From Chara braunii (taxonomy: Eukaryota > Streptophyta > Charophyceae > Charales > Characeae): a stretch of 38,270 bases of DNA. Shown here in pieces: positions 1 through 10,740 of the stretch (its first letter is position 1; each line of letters starts with the position of its first letter). The position numbers were made by a program, and so were the translations under genes. Under the pieces are notes generated by a model that worked only from the letters and a program-made list of their open reading frames with translations, did not search any database and was not told the DNA's origin. Location: assembly GCA_003427395.1 (NCBI GenBank), contig BFEA01000178.1, positions 639,459-677,728 of the forward strand. The letters run 5' to 3'.

Positions 1-24
1 CACACACACACACACACACACACA
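1..24. repeat. (CA)n microsatellite at the window edge
   Basis: Pure CA dinucleotide run at the first bases. With the (GA)n run at the other end, it suggests the record begins and ends where assembly failed in simple sequence. Confidence 0.95.
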
Positions 25-87
25 ACGTCCAAATGGGAATGACTCTTCAATTTGCACGTTTTTTTTTGCATTTCCAGTGTGGTGTCA

Positions 88-90
<3 letters not shown>

Positions 91-157
<67 letters not shown>
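91..157. repeat. (CT)n microsatellite
   Basis: About 33 CT units without interruption. Apparent ORFs through it encode only Ser-Leu or Arg-Glu dipeptide repeats and are not genes. A short GA-rich patch follows at about 187-201. Confidence 0.97.
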
Positions 158-160
<3 letters not shown>

Positions 161-275
161 GTCCAAACGAGAATGAATCTTCCACGTAGAGAGAGAGAGA
201 AAGAGCTCCCCCACGTCTGCTCGAAATTGCGTTACATTAACCCAAAGTGCTACGTAAAAAGTGAGAGTAAATCCT

Positions 276-660
276 GGGAAATTTTTCGAAATGCCCCTCC
301 AACTTCCATTATTAGCAGTATGCCCCTCGGACGGCCGACTAGGCCTGTCGTGCCCTAGGGCCTCTGAAGTTTTCCTGCAGGCCCCTGTCAGTGAGGGGTG
401 CAATTTCCAGCATACCCCGTTGACCGGCGGTGGCACTTGCTACTGTTCCCCTGGCCCTGGGAGGGAAGCTACCCGGGCATTCTGGAAATTTGGAACCGGT
501 ACCAGCAGGGGCATATTGAACATATGTCAGATCCAAACGATGCCAGTGTTTTTTTGGGAAACTCCAGTTGTTCGCAGAGGGCCGTGACGGGGTCGGTCGA
601 CTGTCAGAGGGGCGTACTGCAAATAAATGGAAGCTGGAGTGGCATTTCGAAAAATTTCCC
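276..660. mobile_element. MITE-like element with about 65-bp inverted repeats
   Basis: The left arm (about 276-341, beginning GGGAAATTTTTCGAAATG) reappears as an imperfect reverse complement at about 594-660, which ends CATTTCGAAAAATTTCCC. The two arms enclose a spacer of roughly 250 bp. No ORF in it looks coding. I could not identify a target-site duplication or a family, so a miniature inverted-repeat element is an inference; a chance-preserved palindromic fragment of a larger repeat is the alternative. Confidence 0.45.
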
Positions 661-1171
661 TAAATCCTGAGCTTCTCCCCCCCCCAAAAAAAAATAGGAA
701 ACCTGAGCTTAGAAGTGCAGCGGGTGGCTGTAGTGCAGGCAAACACATTTTTCGAAAGTGCTAATGGGAGTATGCCCTAAGCTTTGAAGCTCAGCCGCTG
801 TGGTGCGAAGTATCCTTCTAGTTGCTCTAGTCCTGAGTAAGGATGACACCCGTAAATCAAGAAACGGATTGCAGTATTCTTGTAGCTCCATTCCCACCTT
901 CCGGGTGAAAAATGTTTAGAGGCTGTTTGGAGGGTGGTATTGTTTCTCTGGGAACTTGGAACCTTTGCACAGGGTCCAGGACCCACTAGCTTGGTATTAT
1001 ACGCTGGAAAAGTGGTGTGTCATGCGGTTTTGGCATTAAGAAAATGGTTTCCAGAACTTCTTCAGATTTAAAAGACTCATTTTCTACGATTTATAACAAA
1101 GCCAATGAGCTGGGAGCCATCGAATTGGTCGCCTCGTTTTCTGGATGAGGGATCAATTCAGCAAATGATCG
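661..1171. other. Left flank of element A, no gene seen
   Basis: Short C and A runs at about 676-695, then unremarkable sequence. The ORFs here are short, have no recognisable motif and no repeat partner elsewhere in the window. Positions 1172-1175 (AGCG) are the left target-site duplication of element A. Confidence 0.6.
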
Positions 1172-1787
1172 AGCGTGTGATAAGCCAGGATCCACACTTG
1201 GCGGTTTCCCATACCCCTAAGGGAAAATCCCACGCAGAACCCCGAAGTACGGATTCAAGATATTGGGGAAAAATGGTGCTCCAATTTTTTCTCTTCTTTT
1301 TATTCTTTTTTCTTCTGTTTAGGAGGGGCGGAATAGAAAATGTAATTTGGGTCTTGTGTGGCCGGTTAGCGGCCAGGCCAAGAAATTCAAGAAACAGTTG
1401 GGACTAAACGGGAGTAGGAATTTTGAATTTTTGGGCACACGGCGGTTTTTTGAATTTTTGTGCACCGTGTAAGTCTGTTCCCCGCTCTGCATCCCCGCGC
1501 CATCTTCCCTTCTTGCTGAGCATCTCCCGCCTGCATGTCTCTTTGTCTTCCCTCTAAGCGGAGTCCGATCCCCTCCTTCTCCTTTCCCTATAAACAATTG
1601 GTTGTTTGATTGGGATGGTCGGGGCAATGTGGTGGCCGCGGGAAGCGCACCCCAATTGGACTATCACCACCCCAATCACGCAGAACATTCGACTCGCTTC
1701 CTTCGACCCTTCTGGAACGCATGCCCCTCTTCTGTCCTGACCATCTACAGCCCGATCTTCACGAAGTCTCTCCGCCGCCTTCCGCGC

Positions 1788-1795
1788 TATAAATT
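1788..1795 (+). promoter_or_regulatory. TATA box of the 5' LTR of element A
   Basis: TATAAATT, preserved at 36213-36220 in the other LTR within otherwise diverged flanks (CCTTCCGC before, CCGCAATCC or CTGCAATCC after). Probably the U3 core promoter, with RNA starting about 30 bp downstream. Confidence 0.55.
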
Positions 1796-2342
1796 CCCGC
1801 AATCCTTTCCTCTCACTCTCCTTCATCTCAGCTGCAAGCTACCCAAGCTATGTGTGAAGTCCGCGGAGCCGGAAAGGCTCGACGTGCCCCGTGAAGGGCG
1901 GAGTGACGGTGGGTGGCGGAGTTGGAGGTAGACTTGGAGTAAGGCGGTCGGAGGGACTGAGCAGTGGTGGAGATCAGACGCCGGCCGCGGCAGGGCCTTG
2001 TGGCTATGGTTGTCAGCGGTTTGACGGATTGGGGACTGGGCTCGGAGCGGCCAGTTGAGGGGATTCTGTATTTTTGAGACGAAGCTCTTTTTCTCCATTG
2101 CTGCTTTGTCGCTGTGTGATGTGTGCATGACGCCCAAGGTTGGGTGATCTGTTATGGTTGTCGGGTATGAGGGTCTACAGATATTAAATGTTCCATTGAA
2201 GGCTCTATGGGTATGTGTGTGTGTGTGTATGTGCCTTTGGGCCTGATGAGCGGAAGTATCGAGTGTCGATTGAGGGCATGAATGCGTTGGTCCTTCCTGT
2301 CTGCCTTTCTTTTGATTAAGTGCGCGAGTATGTGTGACCCGC

Positions 2343-2833
2343 TGTCGAGCGCATCGGTCCCACACGGGGACCCTCCCGGCCACGTCACGCAGGATTATGC
2401 AGGACTTGTCGCGGAGAGCATTTGCCGCTCCGTTCGAGTGCGCCAGCCGTACCTCTCGTGAGCCCCTACGACAGGACAGGGTCACGCGAGGCACCGCTTA
2501 CCTCCACCTGCGGGAGCTGTCACCATCCCTTAGGTGGGCGTATCCTTGCCGAGCTACTGAACCACATGCGAAAGCTTTTCGTATGCAATTGCAGAGGTGG
2601 CCCAACCGAGGGCATTTCTCATTCGCTGTAGCATAGGGGCTTACGCGCGGTCGAACGCCCAATAATCGAACCCGTACACGAATCGCCGTACTGGGGGGGC
2701 TGAAATCCCAAACACGACTCGGTGTCGGTCGACTAGGACGCACTACTCACACCACGCGTTACACCGCAACACTCACACCTACCATTATAACACGTGGAAC
2801 ACACACAAACAAACACCACAAACAACGCCACAA
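2343..2833 (+). repeat. Left terminal inverted repeat of element C
   Basis: About 490 bp, matching the reverse complement of 3421-3910 with scattered mismatches. The similarity fades at the run ...AACAACGCCACAAC. ORFs on both strands here are mirror images of those in the right arm and are not genes. Confidence 0.9.
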
Positions 2834-3420
2834 CACAACAACTCCTAGTCCTTTCAGTATCCGACCCATAACTTTTAGTGCGAGAATCAGCGAGTGCCGC
2901 GCGCATGGACTTAGTATAAGATCGCGCGGCCGTAGTGCCCACACATACCAATTCACTATGCAGCTCTACGCGAGTATCTGCGATGACGGCGTATTATGCG
3001 GTGCCCATACCCAAATGGCCCCTTCTGAGCCATTCGGTTGTTTCCGACGCTCAGGCGTTGGCTGAAGCACGCGCTAAGGGGAGGTAACCCTTTAGTGGGC
3101 GCAAAACCGGCCTGAGGGCCTTTCCGTCTTCTGCACCCTGAGGTGCCCCAAAGGGTGCGGGGTAAGACGTTCCTTAGGGCAGGAAGAAATTTGGAGCGGT
3201 GGTGAGTTGTGTGGCGCATCACCAGCGACACGCTAACCCTTCCGCCCGAAACTTTATCGTTCCACCAAAATAAACCCTAACAAGGAAAGGATACAAATAC
3301 TTTTAGTATTATCAGAAAGGACACCGTCGGGATAAGCCCTGTGGGGGTTTACCTAAATGTCTACTTGGATTATCACCTCAGCAGAACGGGGATAGCACAA
3401 TCTCACTCAAACACAAAGGT

Positions 3421-3910
3421 TGTGGGGTTGTTTGCGGTGTTTGTTTGTGTGCATTCCACGTGTTATAATGGTAGGTGTGAGTGTTGCGGTGTAACGCGTG
3501 GTGTGAGTAGTGCGTCCTAGTCGACCGACACCGAGTCGCGTTTGGGATTTCAGCCCCCCCACTACGACGATTCGCGTACGGGTTCGATTATTGGGCGTTC
3601 GACCGCGCGTAACCCCCTATGCTACAGCGAACGAGAAACGTCCTCGGCTGGGCCACCTCTGCAATTGCATACGAAAAACTTTCGCATGTGGTTCAATAGC
3701 TCGGCAGGGATTCGCCCACCTAAGGGATGGTGACAGCTCCCGCAGGTGCAGGTAAGCGGTGCCTCGCGTGACCCTGTCCTGTCGTAGGGGCTCGCGAGAG
3801 GTACGGCTGGCGCATTCGGCCGGAGCGGCAAACGCTCTCCGCGACAAGTCCTGCATAATCCTGCGTGACGCGGTCGTGAGGGTCCCCGTGTAGGACCGAT
3901 GCGCTCGACA
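3421..3910 (-). repeat. Right terminal inverted repeat of element C
   Basis: Reverse complement of 2343-2833. It contains the same CA/GT-rich inner end (GTTTGTTTGTGTG) and ends CTCGACA against the CCGC duplication. The unique spacer 2834-3420 shows only short, unsupported ORFs. Confidence 0.9.
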
Positions 3911-4784
3911 CCGCGCCAACCCCCTTTCGTCGTTTCTCGCTCCTATTCTCTCTCGGGGTGCCGGACACCGGGCCGAGATTGATGATACAGAGAACAGACA
4001 GAGGAAGAGAGTTGGGTGCATACTTCCTCGGCGACACTCGTTGATCTTTGCATGGAGTTAGGTTTCGCCTCGACGGACAGGAGCGCGGGCTGTGGCCCGA
4101 GCTCGAACCTTGCCTCCGAACATCGCAGCGTGCTTCCGCCCTTCCTGATCGCAGACGACGACGACATATACTGAGATGCGGTTGTGTGGAGCCTGCTGCG
4201 GCGCACTGAGCCAATTCACCTTTATAACCGACCCGGGTGCACCACATAAGCGGGAGTGGATTTGTGTTGATTGAGGGATTTGCTTCCCCGCCTTTAATTT
4301 TGCCATACACCGACCTCACAGTGTTTCCCTGGTACGCTGTGCACGACACTTGGCATCCATGGTTTAATTACTACTGGTGTCGCCAGGGAGACTCGTGCTC
4401 CTGGCGGCAGCTGGTCCAAGGGTACGAAGGGGCTGCCCGATTCCCCGAACTCTCCCGTAACGCGGGTGCACTCCCCGCCCATTTCTGAACCTGGGTCCCG
4501 TCAACCTGTCCGACCCCGGGCGAGTCCATACCGCACCGACCGCACGGACTAGACGAATCTCACAACGAAACCTGAACATATTTTCGAGGCTTCCACCCCC
4601 AAGGGGCGCGAGAACCCTACCCCGTCATTCGCCTTCGCCAACAGCCCCAAACCCCCGCCCAGGCACCTCAGGAGTCCCCTGTTTCGTCCGGATGACTCGA
4701 CACCCACAACCAAAAACCATCGCCCACACCCCTATTAACTATGATCGGTGTCCAAAGGACGGTACGCCGCGCGGGGCGTGAGGT

Positions 4785-4797
4785 TGGTATTAGAGCT
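4785..4797 (+). promoter_or_regulatory. Primer-binding site of element A, initiator Met tRNA
   Basis: TGGTATTAGAGCT directly after the LTR. The usual plant LTR-element site complementary to the initiator tRNA-Met 3' end reads TGGTATCAGAGCC, so 11 of 13 bases match. Minus-strand DNA synthesis would be primed here. The position fixes the + orientation of element A. Confidence 0.75.
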
Positions 4798-5004
4798 GGT
4801 TTGTTTTGGCTCCGAGGTCCCCTTGGGGACGGCTGTCCATTTTTGTTAGGTTCTGCTATTTATTTCGTAAATTTATTTTTCTTTTTCCCTCTTACTTCTT
4901 CTTTGTCTCGTTTAATTATCGATAGGCTGGCCCCCCGGCGCCGCCAGACAACGAATGCCAATCATAAGCAGCCAATGGGGCGGGGGCGAAACCAACCTCG
5001 TGTC

Positions 5005-5904
5005 ATGGTGGAACCAGGACAGGAAGTAGATAATCACGAGGGGATGGCTGACCATAACGGACCCACGTACTTGGGTGGCAGCCCTGAAGGCCTAGGGATG
5101 GACGAACCAGCTACTTCGCGAACGAATCTCGGGAAGGTTAGCCGGGACCGCGTTCGAATGCTATGAACAAAACGTCTACACCAACTAACCCTTTTTTCAG
5201 AGAAAATTTCACGAACGTTTTGATCACATCGCGCCAGGGCAATGTCCACGCCTAATCAAGGAATACACTCAACAGCCCTTGGAAACTCTGGCGAGATACG
5301 TGGAGCGCTTCACCTACTTGGCCGAACGCTCTAGGGTTGATGAGAAAACGGTGCGAACCGATTTTGTCTGAGGACTATCTGATTCCCGACTGTGAAAAAA
5401 GATCCGTAACAAATGCAACCCAATTGAGCATATCTTAACAGAGCTAATCCGGTATGCTATCAGCTATGAGAAAGAAAAGTATGATGTGGGAGTGGACTCG
5501 GAATCTGACGAAGATGACCCATCGGGGGTCCGATGCTATAGCTATTCTACTACGGCTCGGATGTTCGAAGACCGCTTCGGGTTTGGACCAGCGAAGAAAA
5601 ACCCGGATTTAAGGGCCCCATCTTCTTCCTCAGCCTCTTGGCGCCCTATACAGACGCAAGGAGGATGGGAAGTAGATGAACCCTCTGTAAAAGAGATAGC
5701 CGCATAACTTGTGACGGTTGTGGCGCCTTTAATCGAGCTAGTTCAGAGCTGGCAGAGGTAGAGGCCGACACTGGCCCAGAGACAGCCAGCGATCGCGACC
5801 TCTGGAGCGGCGTTACCTCGACCTACTGCGGCCGGGGTCACACAGCCTACGCGATGCTACAATTGTAATCAACCCGACCACTTGGTGAAGGATTGTCCGC
5901 GACC
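5005..5904 (+). pseudogene. gag: gag of element A, broken
   Basis: Gag forms the virus-like particle and binds the RNA. The likely start is ATG 5005 (MVEPGQEVDN). The frame changes near 5170-5200, where CCCTTTTTTCAG could be a splice acceptor. The capsid-like part (about 5201-5510) contains LARYVERFTYLAERSRV, typical of retrotransposon gag, then an acidic stretch. A perfect CCHC knuckle, C-x2-C-x4-H-x4-C (CYNCNQPDHLVKDC), lies at 5855-5896. In-frame stops interrupt it: two TGA near 5371 and 5392, TAA near 5705 and TAG near 5759. Several fit loss of Trp, Arg or Gln codons by transition. Identity as gag is secure; the exact exon or frame structure is not. Confidence 0.82.
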
Positions 5905-7035
5905 CAGGTCGGTATCGCTGGCCCATCCCAAATCCCGCTGGCAGCTCCAATCGGTGCGGGCCAAAGGGGCGTGGCGGCGGTCATGGATGCGGGAACCCCA
6001 GACATGGTGGCCTCAGCGGCTGTTGAAATTGGAATCGATGAATACATGGCGGCCGCGATGCTTGAACCTAGTAGGACCATTGGGGTAATCCGCCATACCC
6101 CGAGAGTTGTCAGGGAAAGTGACTTTGGAACGTGGAGACCCGGGTTCGAAGGACCCACCGTACCGGGTCCCAAGTACAAGAACGTCCAAATGGAAGTATT
6201 GGATGCCCTGAAAGCTTTGGATTTGCAGATACCAGTACCTATCCCCTCCCTACTGACCATTTCAGAAGCCGCCAATGAGAAACTAATTAAGAGATGCATG
6301 AAGAACCGTCGCCGGTTCGAAGAAGGTCGAAGGGGTAAAAAGTTTGCAATCCACTACTCGTCAGTGGATATGGAAACTCAACCATCCACCTCGAAAACTT
6401 ACGAGGTCAACCGAGTCAGGATGATCCACGCCGTGGATCAACCGCTCGAGAAACCCGAGCTATTTCCTCGGGCGTACCCGATTACCTGGAAAAGTGTCGA
6501 GTGTGGCTGTGAGGTATGGGGAAGTCCCTCGACCACCATCCTGGATTGGGGATCATCGGTCGTAGCTATCTCTTGGAGCTTGATGAAGTGTTTGGGTAGG
6601 GAGAGACAAGTTCAGCCCCTCCGACTTGACGAGCTGTATGTATCCGCCACAGAAGATAGCATTTACTGTAAAGGACGAATCATGGACATCCCTATAAGAG
6701 TCGGGGGGGTACATTGTTTGTGTGACGTGATTGTGTTGGATGTGCAGGCGTATGATGTGCTCCTAGGGATTCTGTGGCAGGCAGCGGTAGGCGCGCGGAT
6801 GCATTTCGACAACTTTAAGATAGTGCTCCCCTCGTCCCACCCTAAGCCGCAAGCGATACCAATGAGAATGGTCGTACGTGTAAGCGCACAGCCCGCCCCT
6901 CGCATTTCTACTGAGGTTCATAGAATCAACATGGTTCGATGGGTGTCAAGGGGTGAAGAAAGACCCGCGACCGGAACTGAGAATGCGGACGAACCCGACC
7001 GATATCCTATAAGAATGCATAACTGGTTCCGCTGA
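5893..7035 (+). pseudogene. pro: Protease region of element A, catalytic motif altered
   Basis: An open frame of 380 codons in the -1 frame relative to gag, overlapping the end of the zinc knuckle, so -1 frameshifting or fusion is expected. The first 200 residues are unrecognised. The retropepsin-like part spans about residues 215-325: TILDWGSSVVAIS where the active site should read D-S/T-G, then DVIVLDVQAYDVLLGILW, matching the conserved strand and the ...LLG hairpin that follow the catalytic loop. The Ser/Thr of the triad is Trp, so activity is unlikely. It ends at TGA 7033, with related open frame continuing beyond. Confidence 0.72.
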
Positions 7036-7603
7036 CTTTGGCGACACGCGTCGACATGGGTTAGCCAGAGCGAGTCTAGCAAGAGTCAATTGTTCTTCTC
7101 TACCGTGACCAGGGAACCGTTGCTGAGGGTGTCTCAAATAATTAACCTCTCAGAACCCCCTGCGTCCCTGTATCTCATAACAGACTCCCTCCCAGGGAGG
7201 CTCGCCGAGCTTAGGGGGCTATGCGACGTGTCTTCTAAGCCCCCGCGACCCCTGCTCATAGATGCCAAGGCCGTTGTACTTTTGGACGAGGGGGTAGCGT
7301 TTCAGCCGCGACCCCTGAAAACGCATGGGGCCCCAAGGAACTCCTTTAGGCCTTTTTGGTGGAACCCTCGGTCGAAGCCGAAATCGATGGAAAAATCGAA
7401 ATGGAAGGTGAACCGGTCACTCTGGCAAATAGTAAACTCATAGCCACTGTACACTCGGTGAAAACCTACAACTCCCTGTTTGGAGCTTCCCCAGAGAAAA
7501 ACGCTTCGGTCCCACTGTCACATCAACGGTCTCCCTTGCTAGCGGGAGCATCGATATTTGAATTCCTGCTCATGTACCTAACGAATATCGACGCCTCCTT
7601 CTT
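7036..7603 (+). pseudogene. Linker between protease and RT of element A, decayed
   Basis: Open segments in two frames (7090-7443 and 7356-7610) continue the polyprotein without recognisable motifs. The first stays in the protease frame past TGA 7033. At least one frameshift lies near 7360-7440, and another leads into the RT frame at about 7604. It is probably the linker and palm-preceding segment of pol; no function is assigned. Confidence 0.5.
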
Positions 7604-8395
7604 GTGGTGATACAAACTTACCCTGAGGCGATCAGTATTCAAGACCATGACATAGGACTAACGCACCTGATAAGACACGTGATCGATACCGGGTACCACG
7701 CCCCAATACACTGTCGATTGTACCGCTACTCCTTAAAAGAACGACAACTAGCCCTGGAGAGGGTACAGGAGTTTGAGCGTCTGGGGTGGGTGGAACCCTC
7801 CCTGGGACCCTGGTCGTTCCCAGTGGTCCATGTGCTGAAAAAAAAATAGGACGGTCCGCGTCAGCATTGACAATCGAAAATTGAACGCAATAACCACCAA
7901 GGACGTTTACTCGCTAGCTCGTATCGACGACCTTTTGGATGTCATCGGCTCTGCGCGAGTTTTCTCGAAGTTCGATATCTGACACGACTTTCACCATGTC
8001 GCAGTACGACCAGAAGACAGACCTAAAACGGCCTTTGTCTTGTTCGAAGGCATGTGACAGTGGATCAGTTGTCCTATGAGAATATGCAACGCACCTGCGA
8101 CGTTCCAGCGGGCCATGAATATGGCCTTCACAGAATTCGTCCGCAAAACCCGCCTGACCTAACCACTGGTGTATGATTGTGTATATGGATGATATGTTTT
8201 TTTTTTCCAAAACCTACGAGTACCATGTGGAACATATCGAGTGGGTCTTGCATGCATTGAAAGACGCGGGGTTTAAAGTAGCCTTGGAGAAAAGCGAGTT
8301 TTTCCTCTCGGAAATCTCCTTCTTGGGGTTCATCGTCACGGTGGATGGCTTGAAACCGGATCCAAGGAAGGTGGCAGCAGTACAAGAGGAACCGG
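7604..8395 (+). pseudogene. pol: Reverse transcriptase of element A, 5' part, cut by element B
   Basis: RT copies the element RNA into DNA. The N-terminal RT segment shows LALERVQEFERLGWVEPS and then FPVVHVLKKK. After a stop (TAG 7847) and a frame change, VRVSIDNRKLNAITTKD, FSKFDI and CNAPATFQRAMN follow as degenerate RT motifs, with TGA and TAA stops. The catalytic box is intact as VYMDDM (YMDD at 8182-8193), followed by FLGFIVTVDGLKPDPRKV. Coding is cut at 8395 by element B and resumes at 29673. Taking out B and one 4-bp duplication leaves the codon phase intact, which supports a simple insertion. Confidence 0.9.
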
Positions 8396-9982
8396 TGTCG
8401 GGCGGCTGTCTACCAGCCGAAGGTTTTTTTTTGAAATGAATACCATTTTTTTCCCCCTTCTTTCTCGTTGTTTTGCTTGGTTTTGACGTATGTGTGCGTA
8501 TGGTTATGGTATTTAAGGATGTCCTCGGGCATCGGGGTCTGCATACTGACCTTTCAACTGGCTGGAGTGACGTTCCGCACCTTGATCGCAAACGAGCACG
8601 GGCGAATTCAAAAGGATCGAGTTTTCAGTACCTAGGGCGAGGGGTCAAGGATCGATGGCCAACTTTGAAGCAGGCCATGGAAAACTTCGAAGCATGTGAA
8701 GATCCAGGGATGACTGAGAGGGGACCCTGATTTATAACCGGTCTCACGAGGTGCGCCTTAGGACTTTTCCGAGGCAAATGAGGCCTTGACAAAAGCACAG
8801 TCGTACCGAGGATGGGCTCGCACGAAGACCAAGGGTCGTAACCGCGAATCAACTGATCAGGAAAACTATCTGCATTGCGAGCAGGAGTCGGTTGCCAAGT
8901 GGGGGAAGGAAGCACGTCTAAGCGGAAGAGAGGGATAGCAATTTCGCAAGTATCGAGGCCAAGGGAAGGAGCCGAAATATGCGCAAAAGGGGGGGGGTGG
9001 AGAATTTAGGGAGGACCTGAAGGTCGGATACGGATAACTAACCGCCCGCCAGGAAAGCGGGTGAGAAGGGGCCAAGGGGGCGGGGTGCCGTTACAGTACT
9101 CATTGTATCAAGGCCAGGGGTGGGGCCTAGAACATGCACTAGTGAAGAGGAATACACGGAGCGCAATTGTCGGCAGGTGGAGTCAGCAAAGATGGTTCTT
9201 GGAGGCCATCGCAAGGGACTGGCAATGGAAAATGTTCGAATGTCGAACTGGGTACTGCTGAAAGGTCGGTGGGCGAAACCCGGGGATGGCCAAAGCCTGG
9301 AATGGGGGGAATGGGGGCGCAGTCTAGCGAAGGAAGAGCTAGAGGGAGACGAACGGACGAGAAACCAGGCTTCAATAAAGCAGTGAGCGGGAGAACGCGA
9401 CGAGATGGGAGGGAGGCGAACGACCGTAGTTTAGACAATGAAGGATTACTTCGTAACCAGGCACGAACGGTCAAAGGTAAGGGAACTCTCGAATGTTGGG
9501 AAGCTCTCGATGAAGAAGGGGGGGGAACCTAGCGACCACACAAATGAAGTGTCTGATAGAGCTGGGAAGGATCGTCGGGCGACTTAAGCTGAGTCTTCCG
9601 TCGGAAGAATGAGGGAACCCAACCATCTTCGCGAAAGCAAGCAAGCAAATCCGAAGGCAACGGTTGAATTACTCTACGACAAGGCGGGAAGGGGGGCGCA
9701 CGCTCCTCACTCTTCTTGATAACCGCCACGAGATATGAACGTGGAGAACGGCAACGAAGAGGAGAGGATGGTCGGTCGCCCCCCGATGCCTCATGAGACT
9801 GATCCTCGGGATAAAGCAAGAGTGTTTCTTATTGGCTGAAGATTGAGAGAAGGGATGATGGGCAGGAGAAGAAGTGAGGACTGGAAGAAGGATAGAGGAT
9901 AAGAGCGGGGAAGAAAAAAATTTGGGAAAATTTGGGGAGGGGGTTNTGNCGTCTGGAAANNCGGGAACGGGAAANGAGCAGG

Positions 9983-9989
9983 TATAAAG
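9983..9989 (+). promoter_or_regulatory. Candidate TATA box of the element B LTR
   Basis: TATAAAG after GAGCAGG; the same sequence lies at 26899-26905 in the 3' LTR. It would place U3 at about 1.6 kb and leave about 3.2 kb of R-U5, an unusually long transcribed leader. Support is motif plus conservation only. Confidence 0.4.
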
Positions 9990-10116
9990 GAAAGCACGAG
10001 AGNAGTCAGAGGGGNGCNCACGAAGTGTACGAAGGGCAGCGTTNTACTACTCGNCNGGTAGGAGCCAGAGGNGGGTCGCTTTTCNCCGCNGTCGAGAGAN
10101 GAGCACGTTCGTAAGC

Positions 10117-10306
10117 GCTCGACTACTCGCCGGGGAGGAGTAAGGAGCACTNGGACGCANGGAGCGTTTCGNTGCGCTCTNGAAGGAAGTACGGTGGTAG
10201 NGCTCGACTACTCGCCNGGGAGGAGTAAGGAGCACTGNGACGCACGGAGCGTTTCGCTGCGCTCTAGAAGGAAGTACGGTGGAAGCGCTCGACTACTCGC
10301 CGGGAT
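10117..10306. repeat. 85-bp tandem repeat in the B LTR
   Basis: GCTCGACTACTCGCC recurs at 10117, 10202 and 10287, exactly 85 bp apart, with GCGTTTCG...GAAGTACGGTGG in each unit. The 3' LTR has the same series at 27033, 27118 and 27203, so the array predates insertion. Confidence 0.88.
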
Positions 10307-10424
10307 GGAGTCAGGCGCGCACGTCTACGCACGGGTTTGACGCTCTTCGGTGCCTGCACGCACACGCGATCGGAAGAGGCGAGAGGGCATCTCTGCGATA
10401 GCGGCTGGGAGAGGAAGGCGACTG

Positions 10425-10740
10425 CTCGCGCGAGGGCGCGGTAGCGAGCAACGGGTCGCGGAGCGAGAGAGAAGACACGCGCAAAGAGAGAGAGAGAGAG
10501 GAGGGAGAGGTCCACAGATCTAGATGCACGGAGCTTGCTCGCACGAGGGCGCGGTAGCGAGCGACTGATGGCGAAACGAGAAACGACACACGCAGTGAGA
10601 GAGAAAGAAGGGGGTGTAACCAATAATCGAGGCACACACAACTTGCTATCGAGAGGGCGCGGCAGCCAGCGACGGCTCGCGGAGCGACACGAGCAAAAAG
10701 GGAGAGAGAAAGGGGAGACGGAGTGTCCACAGATCAAGGC
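10425..10740. repeat. Degenerate about 107-bp repeats in the B LTR
   Basis: GAGGGCGCGGTAGCGAGC, or a close variant, recurs near 10439, 10546 and 10655, each followed by purine-rich GAGAGAG-type sequence and a GATC-containing block. Equivalents lie at about 27370-27680. Predicted ORFs across it are by-products of the repeat. Confidence 0.65.

Larger units (their letters stand above)
2343..3910. mobile_element. Element C: Ginger1-like non-autonomous DNA transposon with long TIRs
   Basis: Inserted in the 5' LTR of A. Termini are TGTCGAGCGCATCGG and its exact complement CCGATGCGCTCGACA. The flanks are CCGC on both sides (2339-2342 and 3911-3914). The 3' LTR of A holds the empty site: GTGTGACCTGCGCCAACC at about 36778-36795, against the joined flanks with one C/T difference. 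Terminal repeats of about 490 bp enclose 587 bp with no recognisable coding sequence. Known: Ginger1 elements have TG-starting inverted repeats and CCGG or CCGT duplications. Inferred: this is a non-autonomous relative. A foldback element of another superfamily remains possible. Confidence 0.7.
1176..4784 (+). repeat. 5' LTR of element A, interrupted by element C
   Basis: Collinear with 34676-37668 apart from the insertion of C here and of D in the other copy. Without C it is about 2.04 kb. The last shared bases are GTGAGGT. The final GCGCATCACA present in the 3' LTR is missing here, and the primer-binding site follows at once, so a small deletion has probably removed the U5 end. The central part (about 1486-2340) carries the promoter region. 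Confidence 0.85.

Noticed and set aside
77-358. ORFs through (CT)n or (GA)n with Ser-Leu or Arg-Glu repeats (also near 11550-12290, 28480-28860 and 36630-37130)
   Set aside because: Translations of microsatellites; both strands are open only because dinucleotide repeats lack stops.
2956-3231. Minus-strand ORF in the spacer of element C as a transposase
   Set aside because: Only 91 codons, no DDE or zinc motif, basic low-complexity content.
2343-3910. Two LTRs in inverted orientation, or a DIRS-like element
   Set aside because: Each arm alone lacks TG...CA ends, no RT or recombinase is present, and there is a clean 4-bp duplication that DIRS elements do not make.
9061-9532. Overlapping ORFs of 66-121 codons in the B LTR, repeated at 25718-26189
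   Set aside because: Their identity merely reflects LTR identity; several frames are open on both strands in G/A-rich sequence and none has a recognisable motif.
10117-10306. CRISPR array
   Set aside because: Eukaryotic context; 85-bp head-to-tail units with no short direct repeats separated by unique spacers.
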